A DNA stretch of 33,956 bases from Chloroflexia bacterium (lineage in GTDB: Bacteria; Chloroflexota; Chloroflexia; DTKN01): NCBI GenBank assembly GCA_016928715.1, contig JAFGKG010000012.1, positions 1 to 33,956 of the forward strand, in the 5' to 3' direction. Each line of letters begins with the position of its first letter. Within the stretch, counting starts at the first letter, position 1. Both the position numbers and the translations under genes were made by a program. Of this stretch, positions 26,360 to 33,481 are shown piece by piece. Under the pieces are notes generated by a model. The model was not told the DNA's origin and did not search any database. It saw only the letters and a program-made list of their open reading frames with translations.

Positions 26360-27040
26360 TCAATAGCACTCTATGTCAACACCCACCAGCGACAGGCCCG
26401 AGACCTGCTCCAGCTCGCCCCGGGACAGCCCCCCGTCACGCAGGAGCCGCGGCGGCTCCGCCGTCAGATCGAGGATCGTCGACGCCTGACCCCCGGGGCA
26501 GGCGCCGCCATCCACGATCAAGGGAATCCGCCCGGCCAACTGCCCCCACACCCCCGCCGCCGTCACTGGCGAGGGCTGGCCCGAAAGATTGGCGCTCGTC
26601 ACCACCAGGGGCACCCCCAGGCGCCGGGCCAAGGTCCGCGGCAGGGCGTGGTCGGGCAGGCGCACGGCCACGCTCGGCCGGCCCGCGGTGACCAGGTCCG
26701 GCACCACCGACCGACGCCAGAGAACCAGCGTCAGCCCACCGGGCCAAAAGCGCCGGGCCAGCCGCCAGGCCGCCTCGGGCACGTCCTGGCAAAAACGGTC
26801 CACCTCCGCCAGTTCGGACAGCAGTAAAGGCAAACCCCGCTGCCAGGGACGGCCCTTGACCTGGTAGAGACGCTCCACCGCCCCCAGTTCGTTCAACGAT
26901 GCCCCCAAGCCATACACCGTATCCGTGGGCAGAGCCAGCACCTGCCCACCGCTCAGCCAAAAAACGGCCTCATCCAGTGCATTCGAGGCGGACAAGGGCA
27001 GAATGACCGTGGACCAGGCGTCCTGCTGAACAGGGGGCAA
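26360..27040 (-). CDS. L-threonylcarbamoyladenylate synthase (Sua5/YrdC/YciO family)
   Basis: A 226-aa enzyme of the family that makes threonylcarbamoyl-AMP for the t6A modification of ANN-decoding tRNAs. Seen: GGQVLALPTDTVYGLG, the KGRPWQRGLPLLLS nucleotide block (KxR...), FWPGGLTLVL, RPSVAVRLPDH and VVTSANLSGQPSP, then STILDLT and LLRDGG. It lacks the extra C-terminal Sua5 domain, so it is the short YrdC/TsaC-like form. I place the start at TTG 27040: AGGAGG (27047-27052) overlaps the upstream stop and is six bases away. A longer frame from ATG 27094 would extend 54 nt into the upstream gene without a ribosome site. Confidence 0.9.
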   Translation of the reverse strand: MPPVQQDAWSTVILPLSASNALDEAVFWLSGGQVLALPTDTVYGLGASLNELGAVERLYQVKGRPWQRGLPLLLSELAEVDRFCQDVPEAAWRLARRFWPGGLTLVLWRRSVVPDLVTAGRPSVAVRLPDHALPRTLARRLGVPLVVTSANLSGQPSPVTAAGVWGQLAGRIPLIVDGGACPGGQASTILDLTAEPPRLLRDGGLSRGELEQVSGLSLVGVDIECY

Positions 27041-27050
27041 GCGCGGCCTC

Positions 27051-27899
27051 CTAGAACAGACGAAGGCGAAAAGCATAGAGGGCAATCGCCGCAACGCAGA
27101 GCAGTCCCACCAAAATGTACTCCCAGACCATTCGCAGGCTCAAGCTGTCCCGCACATGATGGCGCACAATGTTGACCAGGACGTAAAACGCGACCAGCAG
27201 AAACGTGCCCCCTATCAAACCCTCAATGACCCAATAGTTCAGCGGCCAGGTCACCTCGCCCACGCCCAGGCCTACAACCGCCGCGTACAGCAGCAGGGCC
27301 TGCCCCGAAGCCCCTGTTTTGGGCCGCTCCCAACGTAACAGGACCCAGGCCAGTAAAAACGTCAGCACTACAATCGCCGTGGCCGAAAAAAGGCTGCGCA
27401 GTTTCAGCGCATAAATGGCGCCGTAAAGAAAGAAACCCACAAAAAAGACCAGGACCACCAGCGCCTGCCGACCTAGGACCCGCTGCAGGGCCCGCTCGTC
27501 ATCGCGGTAGTGCGGCGCGACCAGGGCCACCAGCAAAAGCAGCCCGACCACGGCCAAGCCCAGCGAACGCACCAGCAGGCTGTTCAGGCGCAGGAAAAGA
27601 AATGCCGTCAGGATGATCAGCACGGGCATAATCCAGGCGTCCAGGTGCAGACGCTGCCGGCCACCGCCGGCTTGGTCGACCTCACCATGCTCGGCCTCCC
27701 GCTGGATGCTCTCCGCACCAATGGCCGCGACGATCAGCAGGAAAAACATGACCAACCAGGCAATCGAGACGCTGGCCGTGGACCCCTGCGGCAGGGGCAC
27801 ATCAATGGTCAAGGCATGGATCCTTTCCACCACCAGGATCAGGGCCAGGCCCATCAGTAAAATCCCCACCAGGGGCAAAATTCGTTCGTAACGAGGCAT
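27051..27899 (-). CDS. Polytopic membrane protein of unknown function
   Basis: A 282-aa protein with about nine predicted membrane helices (for example LPLVGILLMGLALILVVERI, VSIAWLVMFFLLIVAAIG, ALVVLVFFVGFFLYGAIYAL, MVWEYILVGLLCVAAIALYAF) joined by short loops, and a charged cytoplasmic loop ESIQREAEHGEVDQAGGG after the second helix. No transporter or enzyme motif is evident. ATG 27899 has GAGGT nine bases upstream. It starts 10 bp after the FAD dehydrogenase stop and its own stop overlaps the ribosome site of the Sua5-like gene. Confidence 0.75.
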   Translation of the reverse strand: MPRYERILPLVGILLMGLALILVVERIHALTIDVPLPQGSTASVSIAWLVMFFLLIVAAIGAESIQREAEHGEVDQAGGGRQRLHLDAWIMPVLIILTAFLFLRLNSLLVRSLGLAVVGLLLLVALVAPHYRDDERALQRVLGRQALVVLVFFVGFFLYGAIYALKLRSLFSATAIVVLTFLLAWVLLRWERPKTGASGQALLLYAAVVGLGVGEVTWPLNYWVIEGLIGGTFLLVAFYVLVNIVRHHVRDSLSLRMVWEYILVGLLCVAAIALYAFRLRLF

Positions 27900-27909
27900 A
27901 CACTCTACC

Positions 27910-29304
27910 TCACTGATCTTGACGGGCCAGAATCTCCCGCGCCGCAATCACACCCGATGCAGAGGCCTGGATCAAGCCCCGGGTCACCCCCGCACCATCC
28001 CCTACCGCAAAGAGATGCTGCACCTGGACCGTCTCTAGGGCCGGCGTCAGATCCAGCCGCGAGGAATAAAACTTGGCCTCGACACCGTAGAGCAGCGTAT
28101 GCCGGGAGTTAACCCCCGGAGTCAACTTGTCCAGCGCCTCGATCATCTCCATAATGTCCGCCAGGTAACGATAGGGCAGCACAAAGCTGAGATCGCCGGG
28201 AACCGCACTCCTGAGGGTGGGCTCGACAATGCTGCGGGCCAGGCGCGCCGGCGTGCTCCGCCGGCCGGCCCGCAGGTCGCCCAAGCGCTGGACTATGACG
28301 CCGCCGCCGATCATGTTGGCCAAGCGGGCCAGGTAACGGGCATAGGTGATCGGCTCGCGAAAGGGCTCGGTAAAACAGGTCGACACCAACAGGGCGAAAT
28401 TGGTGAACTCGGTCGAACGCTCGGCATAGCTGTGCCCATTGACCAATTGAACCGGAGGGTCCCCATCGGCGAATTCAGGGGTCACCTCACCGTGCGGGCA
28501 GACACAAAAGGTGCGCACGCGATCGTCAAAGACCCGGCTGTTATATTCCAACTTGGCCTCGTAGAGAGTATCGGTCAAGGGGCCCATCACCGAGGCCGGC
28601 ACCTCGACCCGCACCCCCACGTCGACCGGATTGTTCGAGAGGGCAATGCCCAGGCTCTCGGCCTCGCAGCGCAGCCAGGAGGCCCCCTCCCGGCCGGGCG
28701 CTGCAATTACAAAACGGGCCGGGATGAACTCGCCCTCCACGGTCGTCACCCCCCGCACCTGTCCCGCCGAAACTTGCAGGTGGTCCACTTGGGTGCGGGT
28801 GCGCACATCGACCCGCCCGTCCAGCGCCCCCCGCATCGCCGTCACGATCTCGGTGCAGTGCTCGGTGCCCAGGTGCCGGATGGGCACGGCCACCAGACGC
28901 AGATCGGCCAGCGCTGCCCGGCGCTGCCAATCCTCCACCTCGTCGCCCAGCCCATAGATCTGCTCGGAGGCCCCAAAGCGGACATAGACCTGGTCGGCAT
29001 AGGCGATCTGCCGCTCCAGCTCGTCCTCCGCCACATAGTCCGACAGCCAACCGCCTACGGACGGGGAGAGGGTCAGCTTGCCGTCGGAAAAGGCGCCGGC
29101 CCCACCCCAACCACTGAGCTGGGCGCAGGGCTGGCAGTGGCGGCACGGCCCACCCCACTCCCGCATGGGACAGCTCCGCTTTTCGATGGGATGCCCCTTT
29201 TCCAAAATCAACACCTGCAGGTCGCTTTGCTCGGCCAACTCGAGGGCCGCAAACATACCCGCCGGCCCTGCCCCGACGATAATCACATCATAAGAGGGCT
29301 TCAT
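27910..29304 (-). CDS. FAD-dependent dehydrogenase (NAD(P)/FAD oxidoreductase family)
   Basis: A 464-aa flavoprotein. The N-terminal Rossmann motif is VIIVGAGPAGMFAALEL (8-24), the distal FAD motif is FAVGDGAGVTRGLIQA near the C-terminus, and an ATG-like strand 'RFVIAAPGREG' is in the middle. It matches the group annotated as uncharacterised FAD-dependent dehydrogenases, including the four-Cys stretch C45...C54-x2-C57-x2-C60 before GWGGAGAFSDGKL, which may bind a metal or form redox disulfides. Substrate unknown. The start is uncertain: ATG 29304 is listed; GTG 29307 or TTG 29316, which overlaps the tnaA stop as TTGA, are possible. It is translationally close to tnaA and probably co-transcribed. 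Confidence 0.85.
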   Translation of the reverse strand: MKPSYDVIIVGAGPAGMFAALELAEQSDLQVLILEKGHPIEKRSCPMREWGGPCRHCQPCAQLSGWGGAGAFSDGKLTLSPSVGGWLSDYVAEDELERQIAYADQVYVRFGASEQIYGLGDEVEDWQRRAALADLRLVAVPIRHLGTEHCTEIVTAMRGALDGRVDVRTRTQVDHLQVSAGQVRGVTTVEGEFIPARFVIAAPGREGASWLRCEAESLGIALSNNPVDVGVRVEVPASVMGPLTDTLYEAKLEYNSRVFDDRVRTFCVCPHGEVTPEFADGDPPVQLVNGHSYAERSTEFTNFALLVSTCFTEPFREPITYARYLARLANMIGGGVIVQRLGDLRAGRRSTPARLARSIVEPTLRSAVPGDLSFVLPYRYLADIMEMIEALDKLTPGVNSRHTLLYGVEAKFYSSRLDLTPALETVQVQHLFAVGDGAGVTRGLIQASASGVIAAREILARQDQ

Positions 29305-29312
29305 CACACAGC

Positions 29313-30695
29313 TCAACCTTCCAGAGGAGCGAAACGGGCGGTGAAATGGCGCAAAAATTCGGGCTCGTGCACAATGCGCAGGCCCCGAAGGGTCTCCCGC
29401 CGCTCATAGACCTGGGCCACCACCTCGGCGATATAATCCATCTGGGTGTTGGTATAGACCCGCCGGGGGATGGCCAAGCGAACCAACTCTAAGGCCGGAT
29501 AAACGGTCTCGCCCGTCGCTGGGTCCTCGTGGGCGTTCATCACCGTGCCAATCTCGACCGTGCGGATGCTGCCGGCAATATAGAGCTCCACCACCAGGGA
29601 CTGGGCCGGCAGCTCGGACTGGGGGAGATGGGGCAAAAAGCGCCTGGCGTCCAAATAGACAGCGTGCCCACCCACCGGCTCCAGGATCGGCACGCCGTAT
29701 TCCTGCAAGCGCGCCCCCAGGTAACGGACCTGCCCGGTGCGATAGGCCAGGTAACGCTCGTCCAAGGCCTCCTGCAATCCCCGTGCTATAGCCTCCAAGT
29801 CCCGGCCGGCCAGGCCCCCATAGGTGGTGAAACCCTCCACCAGGATCAAGCGCTGACAAACACGCTCGTACAGCTCTGGGCTGCGCATGGCCAAAAAGCC
29901 GCCAATGTTGGCCAGGCCGTCCTTTTTGGCGCTCATGGTGCAGCCGTCGGCGTAGGAAAAGGTCTCCCGGGCAATCTCGATCAGCGGCCGGCCGGACTGG
30001 GCGGCCTCGCGCTGCTGGATAAAATAGGCGTTCTCGGCGTGGCGACAGGCGTCGATAAACAAGGGGATGCCGTGCCGGTGCAAGACCTCGCCGGTCTGGC
30101 GGATGTTCTGCAGCGAGACGGGCTGCCCGCCGCCGTTGTTGTTGGTAATGGTGATCATGCCCAGGGGGATTCTTTCCTTGCCCGTCTCTTGGATGAAATT
30201 CTCCAATCGCCCAATGTCCATATTGCCCTTGAAAGGATGCTCGCATTGGGGATCCAGGCCTTCCGGGATCACCAGGTCGACGGCATGCGCCCCCTGCACT
30301 TCGATGTTGGCGTGGGTCGTGTCAAAGTGCATATTGCTCGGTACATAGTCGCCCGGCCGGAGCAGCGTGGAAAAGAGGACGTGTTCGGCCGCCCGGCCCT
30401 GGTGGGTGGGCACGAAATAGGGAAAGCCGAAAATCTTTTTGATGGCCTCCTCCAGGTGATAAAAGTTACGGCAGCCGGCATAGGACTCGTCCCCCTGCAT
30501 CAGGCCGGCCCACTGCCAGTCGCTCATGGCCGAGGTGCCGCTGTCGGTCAACAGATCGATGTAAATGTCCCGGGCGCGCACGCGAAAAAGATTATAGCCA
30601 ACCTCGGCGACGATCGCCCGGCGCTCATCTTCCGTGGTCATGCGCACGGGCTCGACAACCTTGATGCGGAACGGTTCAATCGGCGGACGAATCAC
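29313..30695 (-). CDS. tnaA: Tryptophanase (tryptophan indole-lyase)
   Basis: A 460-aa PLP enzyme that splits tryptophan to indole, pyruvate and ammonia. The PLP lysine is K257 in CTMSAKKDG, the PLP-ring Asp lies in [10 protein letters not shown] and the N-terminus [11 protein letters not shown] is typical. The family also contains tyrosine phenol-lyase. Three positions that separate the two match tryptophanase: D125 (FDTT; Thr in phenol-lyase), V380-E-I382 (M-E-R there) and H450 (Phe there), although the overall wording ([22 protein letters not shown]) is phenol-lyase-like. GTG 30695 is set by AGGAGG six bases upstream. The leader is about 38 nt, too short for a tnaC-type attenuator. It heads the - strand run with the FAD dehydrogenase. 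Confidence 0.92.
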   Translation of the reverse strand: MIRPPIEPFRIKVVEPVRMTTEDERRAIVAEVGYNLFRVRARDIYIDLLTDSGTSAMSDWQWAGLMQGDESYAGCRNFYHLEEAIKKIFGFPYFVPTHQGRAAEHVLFSTLLRPGDYVPSNMHFDTTHANIEVQGAHAVDLVIPEGLDPQCEHPFKGNMDIGRLENFIQETGKERIPLGMITITNNNGGGQPVSLQNIRQTGEVLHRHGIPLFIDACRHAENAYFIQQREAAQSGRPLIEIARETFSYADGCTMSAKKDGLANIGGFLAMRSPELYERVCQRLILVEGFTTYGGLAGRDLEAIARGLQEALDERYLAYRTGQVRYLGARLQEYGVPILEPVGGHAVYLDARRFLPHLPQSELPAQSLVVELYIAGSIRTVEIGTVMNAHEDPATGETVYPALELVRLAIPRRVYTNTQMDYIAEVVAQVYERRETLRGLRIVHEPEFLRHFTARFAPLEG

Positions 30696-30739
30696 CTCAA
30701 GCCTCCTTTGTTCTGTACTCTCCGGCCAACACCGCCCTC

Positions 30740-30768
30740 ATTCTATCCCCTTTCCCGATCACTGTCAA
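30740..30768 (-). promoter_or_regulatory. Promoter of tnaA
   Basis: On the - strand, a perfect TTGACA (30763-30768), a 17-bp spacer and TAGAAT (30740-30745). Confidence 0.75.
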
Positions 30769-30779
30769 ACGCCGCCCGG

Positions 30780-30808
30780 TTGCACAAACGCGCCCCGTGT
30801 AGTACAAT
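30780..30808 (+). promoter_or_regulatory. Promoter of the desulfhydrase-like gene
   Basis: TTGCAC (30780-30785), a 17-bp spacer and TACAAT (30803-30808). The -35 is only 11 bp from the divergent tnaA -35, so one bound regulator could act on both. Confidence 0.65.
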
Positions 30809-30850
30809 GCCCCCCGGAACGGCAAACCCGTACAGCCGGCAGGCCAGCAC

Positions 30851-30882
30851 CCAGGACCTCCGGTCCTGGCCCTTGGAGGTCC
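30851..30882 (+). promoter_or_regulatory. Mutually exclusive RNA hairpins over the ribosome site
   Basis: CCAGGACC (30851-30858) pairs with GGTCCTGG (30862-30869) across a TCC loop. Alternatively, GGACCTCC (30854-30861) is perfectly complementary to GGAGGTCC (30875-30882), which contains the Shine-Dalgarno of the next gene. The two folds share bases and cannot coexist, so one hides and the other frees the ribosome site. Confidence 0.5.
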
Positions 30883-30885
30883 GCA

Positions 30886-31887
30886 ATGCGTCCAATCGAA
30901 ACCATCCCCCGCGTCTCCCTGGTCCCCGAAGCCACTCCGCTGCAGCACCTGCCCCGCCTGAGCGAGTCGCTGGGCGGGGTCCAAGTCTGGTGCAAGCGGG
31001 ATGACCTGACCTGGTTGGGGCTGGGGGGCAACAAGCTGCGCAAGCTCGAATTCCTGCTCTGGGAGGCCCTGGACCAGGGAGCCGACACGATCATTACCAC
31101 CGGCGCCGCCCAGTCCAACCACGCCCGCCTGACCGCCGCCGCGGCCAACGCCCTCGGACTCCGGCCCGTACTGGTCCTGCGCAAGCCCGTCCGCGGGCCC
31201 GGCCAGGGCAACCTGCTGCTCGACGACCTGCTCGGGGCCGAGGTCCGTTTTGGCTCCTGGGAATCGTGGAAAGAGTGCGAGGGCCTCCTGGAGGAGGTCG
31301 CCGGGGAACTGCGGGCCGCCGGCCGGCGGCCCTACATCGTCCCCATGGGCGGCTCGAACGCCCTGGGCACGCTGGGCTACGTCCAGGGCGCCCTGGAGAT
31401 CGCCCGGCAGGCCCGCGCACTGGACCTCCCGCTCAAGAGCGTGGTCTGCACCACCAGCTCGGGGGCGACCCACGCCGGCCTCCTGCTGGGCCAGACCGCC
31501 TACGAACTGCCCTTTGACGTCATTGGCATCAGCGTGAGCCTGCCCTGCCAGGAATGCGCCCCGGAGGTCCTGCGCCTGGCCAACCAGGCCGCCGCGCTGC
31601 TGCAGACGGACCCCCTGCCGCCGGAGGCCGCCGTCGTGTTCGACGACTATATCGGGCCCGGCTACGGGCAGGTAGACGGTCCCACCATCTCGGCCATCCG
31701 CACCCTGGCCCTCCTGGAAGGGGTGCTGGTCGACCCGGTCTATACCGGCAAAACCCTGGCCGGCCTGATGGACCTGGCCCGCCAGGGCACCTGGCGGGCC
31801 GGAGAGGCCGTCGTCTTTTTGCACACCGGAGGCCTGCCGGCGCTATTTGCCTACAGCCGGGAAATGAACGTACAAATCGGGAGGTAA
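30886..31887 (+). CDS. PLP-dependent D-cysteine desulfhydrase / ACC deaminase family protein
   Basis: A 333-aa fold-type II PLP enzyme. The PLP lysine is K50 in GLGGNKLRKLEF, the stacking block is TGAAQSNHAR (72-81) with S77, and the C-terminal PVYTGKTLAG and FLHTGGLPALF are typical. The family includes D-cysteine desulfhydrase (D-cysteine to pyruvate, sulfide and ammonia) and ACC deaminase; sequence alone does not separate them safely, though desulfhydrase is the commoner role outside plant-associated bacteria. ATG 30886 is chosen because GGAGGT lies five bases before it; frames from further upstream are unrelated. It is divergent from tnaA, and its ribosome site can be paired in an RNA hairpin. 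The next gene starts two bases after its stop. Confidence 0.88.
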   Translation: MRPIETIPRVSLVPEATPLQHLPRLSESLGGVQVWCKRDDLTWLGLGGNKLRKLEFLLWEALDQGADTIITTGAAQSNHARLTAAAANALGLRPVLVLRKPVRGPGQGNLLLDDLLGAEVRFGSWESWKECEGLLEEVAGELRAAGRRPYIVPMGGSNALGTLGYVQGALEIARQARALDLPLKSVVCTTSSGATHAGLLLGQTAYELPFDVIGISVSLPCQECAPEVLRLANQAAALLQTDPLPPEAAVVFDDYIGPGYGQVDGPTISAIRTLALLEGVLVDPVYTGKTLAGLMDLARQGTWRAGEAVVFLHTGGLPALFAYSREMNVQIGR

Positions 31888-31889
31888 AC

Positions 31890-32636
31890 ATGCCAAAATG
31901 CCCGCAATGTGGAACGCGCAATCCCCGCGAGAACACCACCTGTCGCAACTGCGGGGCGGTCCTGGGTTTGGAAGAGGCCCCCACGGCCGCGGTCAGCGTG
32001 GAGCCGGCCGCGGAGCTGGCCGCCGCAGCGGAAGTAGAAACCGCCGGCACCGCCGAAAGCGACGTCAGCGTCGAGAGCTCTGGGGAGGAGACCACTGAGG
32101 AGGAAGGAGCGGCCGATTTGAGCTGTGCCAAGTGCCAGGCCAGCATCGCCCCGGGCCAGGCCTTGGTCATCCCCGGCCCCGGGCGCGGCATCGTGGCGCT
32201 CTGCCCCCAATGCCGGGCGGAAATCGAACAGCAGTTGGCCGCCGAGAGCCAGGACCTGCAGATCAACCGGGCCGTGCTTTTTGGACTGGGGGCGGCCATC
32301 CTCAGCGGGGTCGCCTGGTACCTGATCGTCTATTTCAGCCCGCTGCCCGATCTGCCGGTCATGGCCTTTGTGGCCGGCTGGCTGATCGCCGAGGCCGTGC
32401 GCTACGGGGCCGGCCGCAAACGCGGCCAACCCCTGCAGTGGATCGCCCTGGGCCTGACGGCCCTGACGATCCTGGGCACCGAGTACGCCATCATCGGCCG
32501 GCCCAACCCGCTGGACTTTGTCCAGAGTCTGGGCGAGCTATTCAAGGACCCCTTTACCCTGGTCCTCCTGGGATTCGGCCTCTGGCAGGCCTATACGACC
32601 CCCCGAGCGAGACGCCTGCGGGGCATCCAACGCTAG
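31890..32636 (+). CDS. Zinc-ribbon membrane protein of unknown function
   Basis: A 248-aa protein. The N-terminus is a zinc ribbon (C4-x2-C7, C18-x2-C21), followed by an Ala/Glu-rich, probably disordered acidic linker. A second Cys pair group follows (CAKC at about 78-81, CPQC at about 103-106), then three or four membrane segments from residue 127 on (AVLFGLGAAILSGVAWYLIVYF, VMAFVAGWLIAEAV, WIALGLTALTILGTEYAII). It resembles generic zinc-ribbon membrane proteins; no function is known. GGAGGT straddles the upstream stop, two bases away, so it is coupled to the desulfhydrase-like gene. Its TAG stop overlaps that of lexA in the palindrome CTAG. Confidence 0.75.
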   Translation: MPKCPQCGTRNPRENTTCRNCGAVLGLEEAPTAAVSVEPAAELAAAAEVETAGTAESDVSVESSGEETTEEEGAADLSCAKCQASIAPGQALVIPGPGRGIVALCPQCRAEIEQQLAAESQDLQINRAVLFGLGAAILSGVAWYLIVYFSPLPDLPVMAFVAGWLIAEAVRYGAGRKRGQPLQWIALGLTALTILGTEYAIIGRPNPLDFVQSLGELFKDPFTLVLLGFGLWQAYTTPRARRLRGIQR

Positions 32637-33277
32637 TTATACCTTCGAATGACCCCGACCACCTGCCCCTGCACCTGCACCTCGCGGGCCGGCACATAGA
32701 TGGGCTCCATAGAGGGGTTCTCGGGCTGCAGGCGGACCTGCTGGCCCTCCTGGTAAAAGCGCTTCAGGGTGACCTCCTGCCGCTCCTGCAGCCAGACGGC
32801 CACCATGTCGCCGTTCTTGGCCGTGCTCTGGTGGCGCAGTACCACCAGGTCCCCATCGGCGATAAAGGCGTCGATCATCGAGTCACCCTTGACCTGCAGA
32901 GCATAGAGCCCCTCGTCCTGGCCCGACCAAAAATCGGGGGGGAGTTCGACCATCTCGGCGCTCTCCCCGGCATCGGACAGGTCGCCGGGGACGGGGATGG
33001 GCTGGCCGGCCGCGATCAGGCCCAAAAATGGCACCGAGCGCTCTTGTCCGAGCAGGCCGTCCCCACGATCGGTCAGCACGATCGAACGCGAGGCCCGCCG
33101 TTGGCGCCGGATCAGGCCGCGCTTTTCCAGCAGGTTCAGATTATAGTCCACCACCGAGGTAGAGGACAGCTCGAGGGCCGACTGGATCTCGCGGATGGTG
33201 GGTGGGTAGCTGTTCTCGCGGATATAGCGCTCCAGAAAACGCAGTATCCGCTTCTGCCGTTCGCTCATTTTGCGCAT
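32633..33277 (-). CDS. lexA: LexA repressor
   Basis: A 214-aa SOS repressor-protease. The N-terminal winged helix (residues 4-66) contains the recognition region PPTIREIQSALELSSTSVVDYNLNLLEKRGLI. The cleavage site is A90-G91 in LIAAGQPIP, and the catalytic dyad is S133 (KGDSMIDAFI) and K154 (STAKNGDMVAV). These show self-cleavage ability on RecA activation. ATG 33277 is chosen, with AGGAGG five bases upstream; a GTG at 33280 is adjacent. The promoter is perfect consensus with an imperfect GAAC-N4-GTTC operator between -35 and -10, indicating self-repression. Confidence 0.95.
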   Translation of the reverse strand: MRKMSERQKRILRFLERYIRENSYPPTIREIQSALELSSTSVVDYNLNLLEKRGLIRRQRRASRSIVLTDRGDGLLGQERSVPFLGLIAAGQPIPVPGDLSDAGESAEMVELPPDFWSGQDEGLYALQVKGDSMIDAFIADGDLVVLRHQSTAKNGDMVAVWLQERQEVTLKRFYQEGQQVRLQPENPSMEPIYVPAREVQVQGQVVGVIRRYN

Positions 33278-33310
33278 CACTGCCTCCTATGACTTGTTTG
33301 TTCTATTCCT

Positions 33311-33339
33311 ATTATACAATTGTACGTTTGTTCTGTCAA
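33311..33339 (-). promoter_or_regulatory. Perfect consensus promoter of lexA with internal LexA-box candidate
   Basis: On the - strand, TTGACA (33334-33339), exactly 17 bp, then TATAAT (33311-33316). The spacer holds GAACAAACGTAC (33322-33333), one base from the Gram-positive-type LexA box GAAC-N4-GTTC. AGAACAAAC recurs downstream of the -10. Confidence 0.75.
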
Positions 33340-33367
33340 GTAGGGGCGACGCGCGCGTCGCCCCTAC
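33340..33367. repeat. 28-bp perfect palindrome next to the lexA promoter
   Basis: GTAGGGGCGACGCG (33340-33353) is followed at once by its reverse complement (33354-33367). It abuts the lexA -35 box. The GTAGGGGCGA...TCGCCCCTAC pattern looks like a dispersed palindromic repeat known to recur in Chloroflexi and other genomes. Confidence 0.65.
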
Positions 33368-33384
33368 AGGAACGATCTATTTCC

Positions 33385-33433
33385 AAAACAGGCCGGGGGG
33401 CCAAGCGGGCAGTTTGCCCGCGGCCCCCCGGCC
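33385..33433 (-). terminator. Terminator of the PKD-repeat protein gene
   Basis: GGCCGGGGGGCC (33391-33402) and GCGGGCA (33405-33411) pair with TGCCCGC (33415-33421) and GGCCCCCCGGCC (33422-33433), a 19-bp stem with a two-base bulge and GTT loop. On the - strand it is followed by TGTTTT. Confidence 0.8.
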
Positions 33434-33481
33434 CTCTATCCTACAGCGCGCCAGGTTCGCTAGGATTCAAACTACATGCCA

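Noticed and set aside
28099-29409. 436-aa + strand open frame
   Set aside because: Antisense to the FAD dehydrogenase, His/Gln/Gly-rich shadow.
30696-30733. tnaC-type leader peptide before tnaA
   Set aside because: The predicted leader is about 38 nt and contains no ORF with a Trp codon.
29529-31004. 491-aa + strand open frame across tnaA and the desulfhydrase start
   Set aside because: Antisense to tnaA and then in another frame of the desulfhydrase-like gene; it crosses a clear promoter region.
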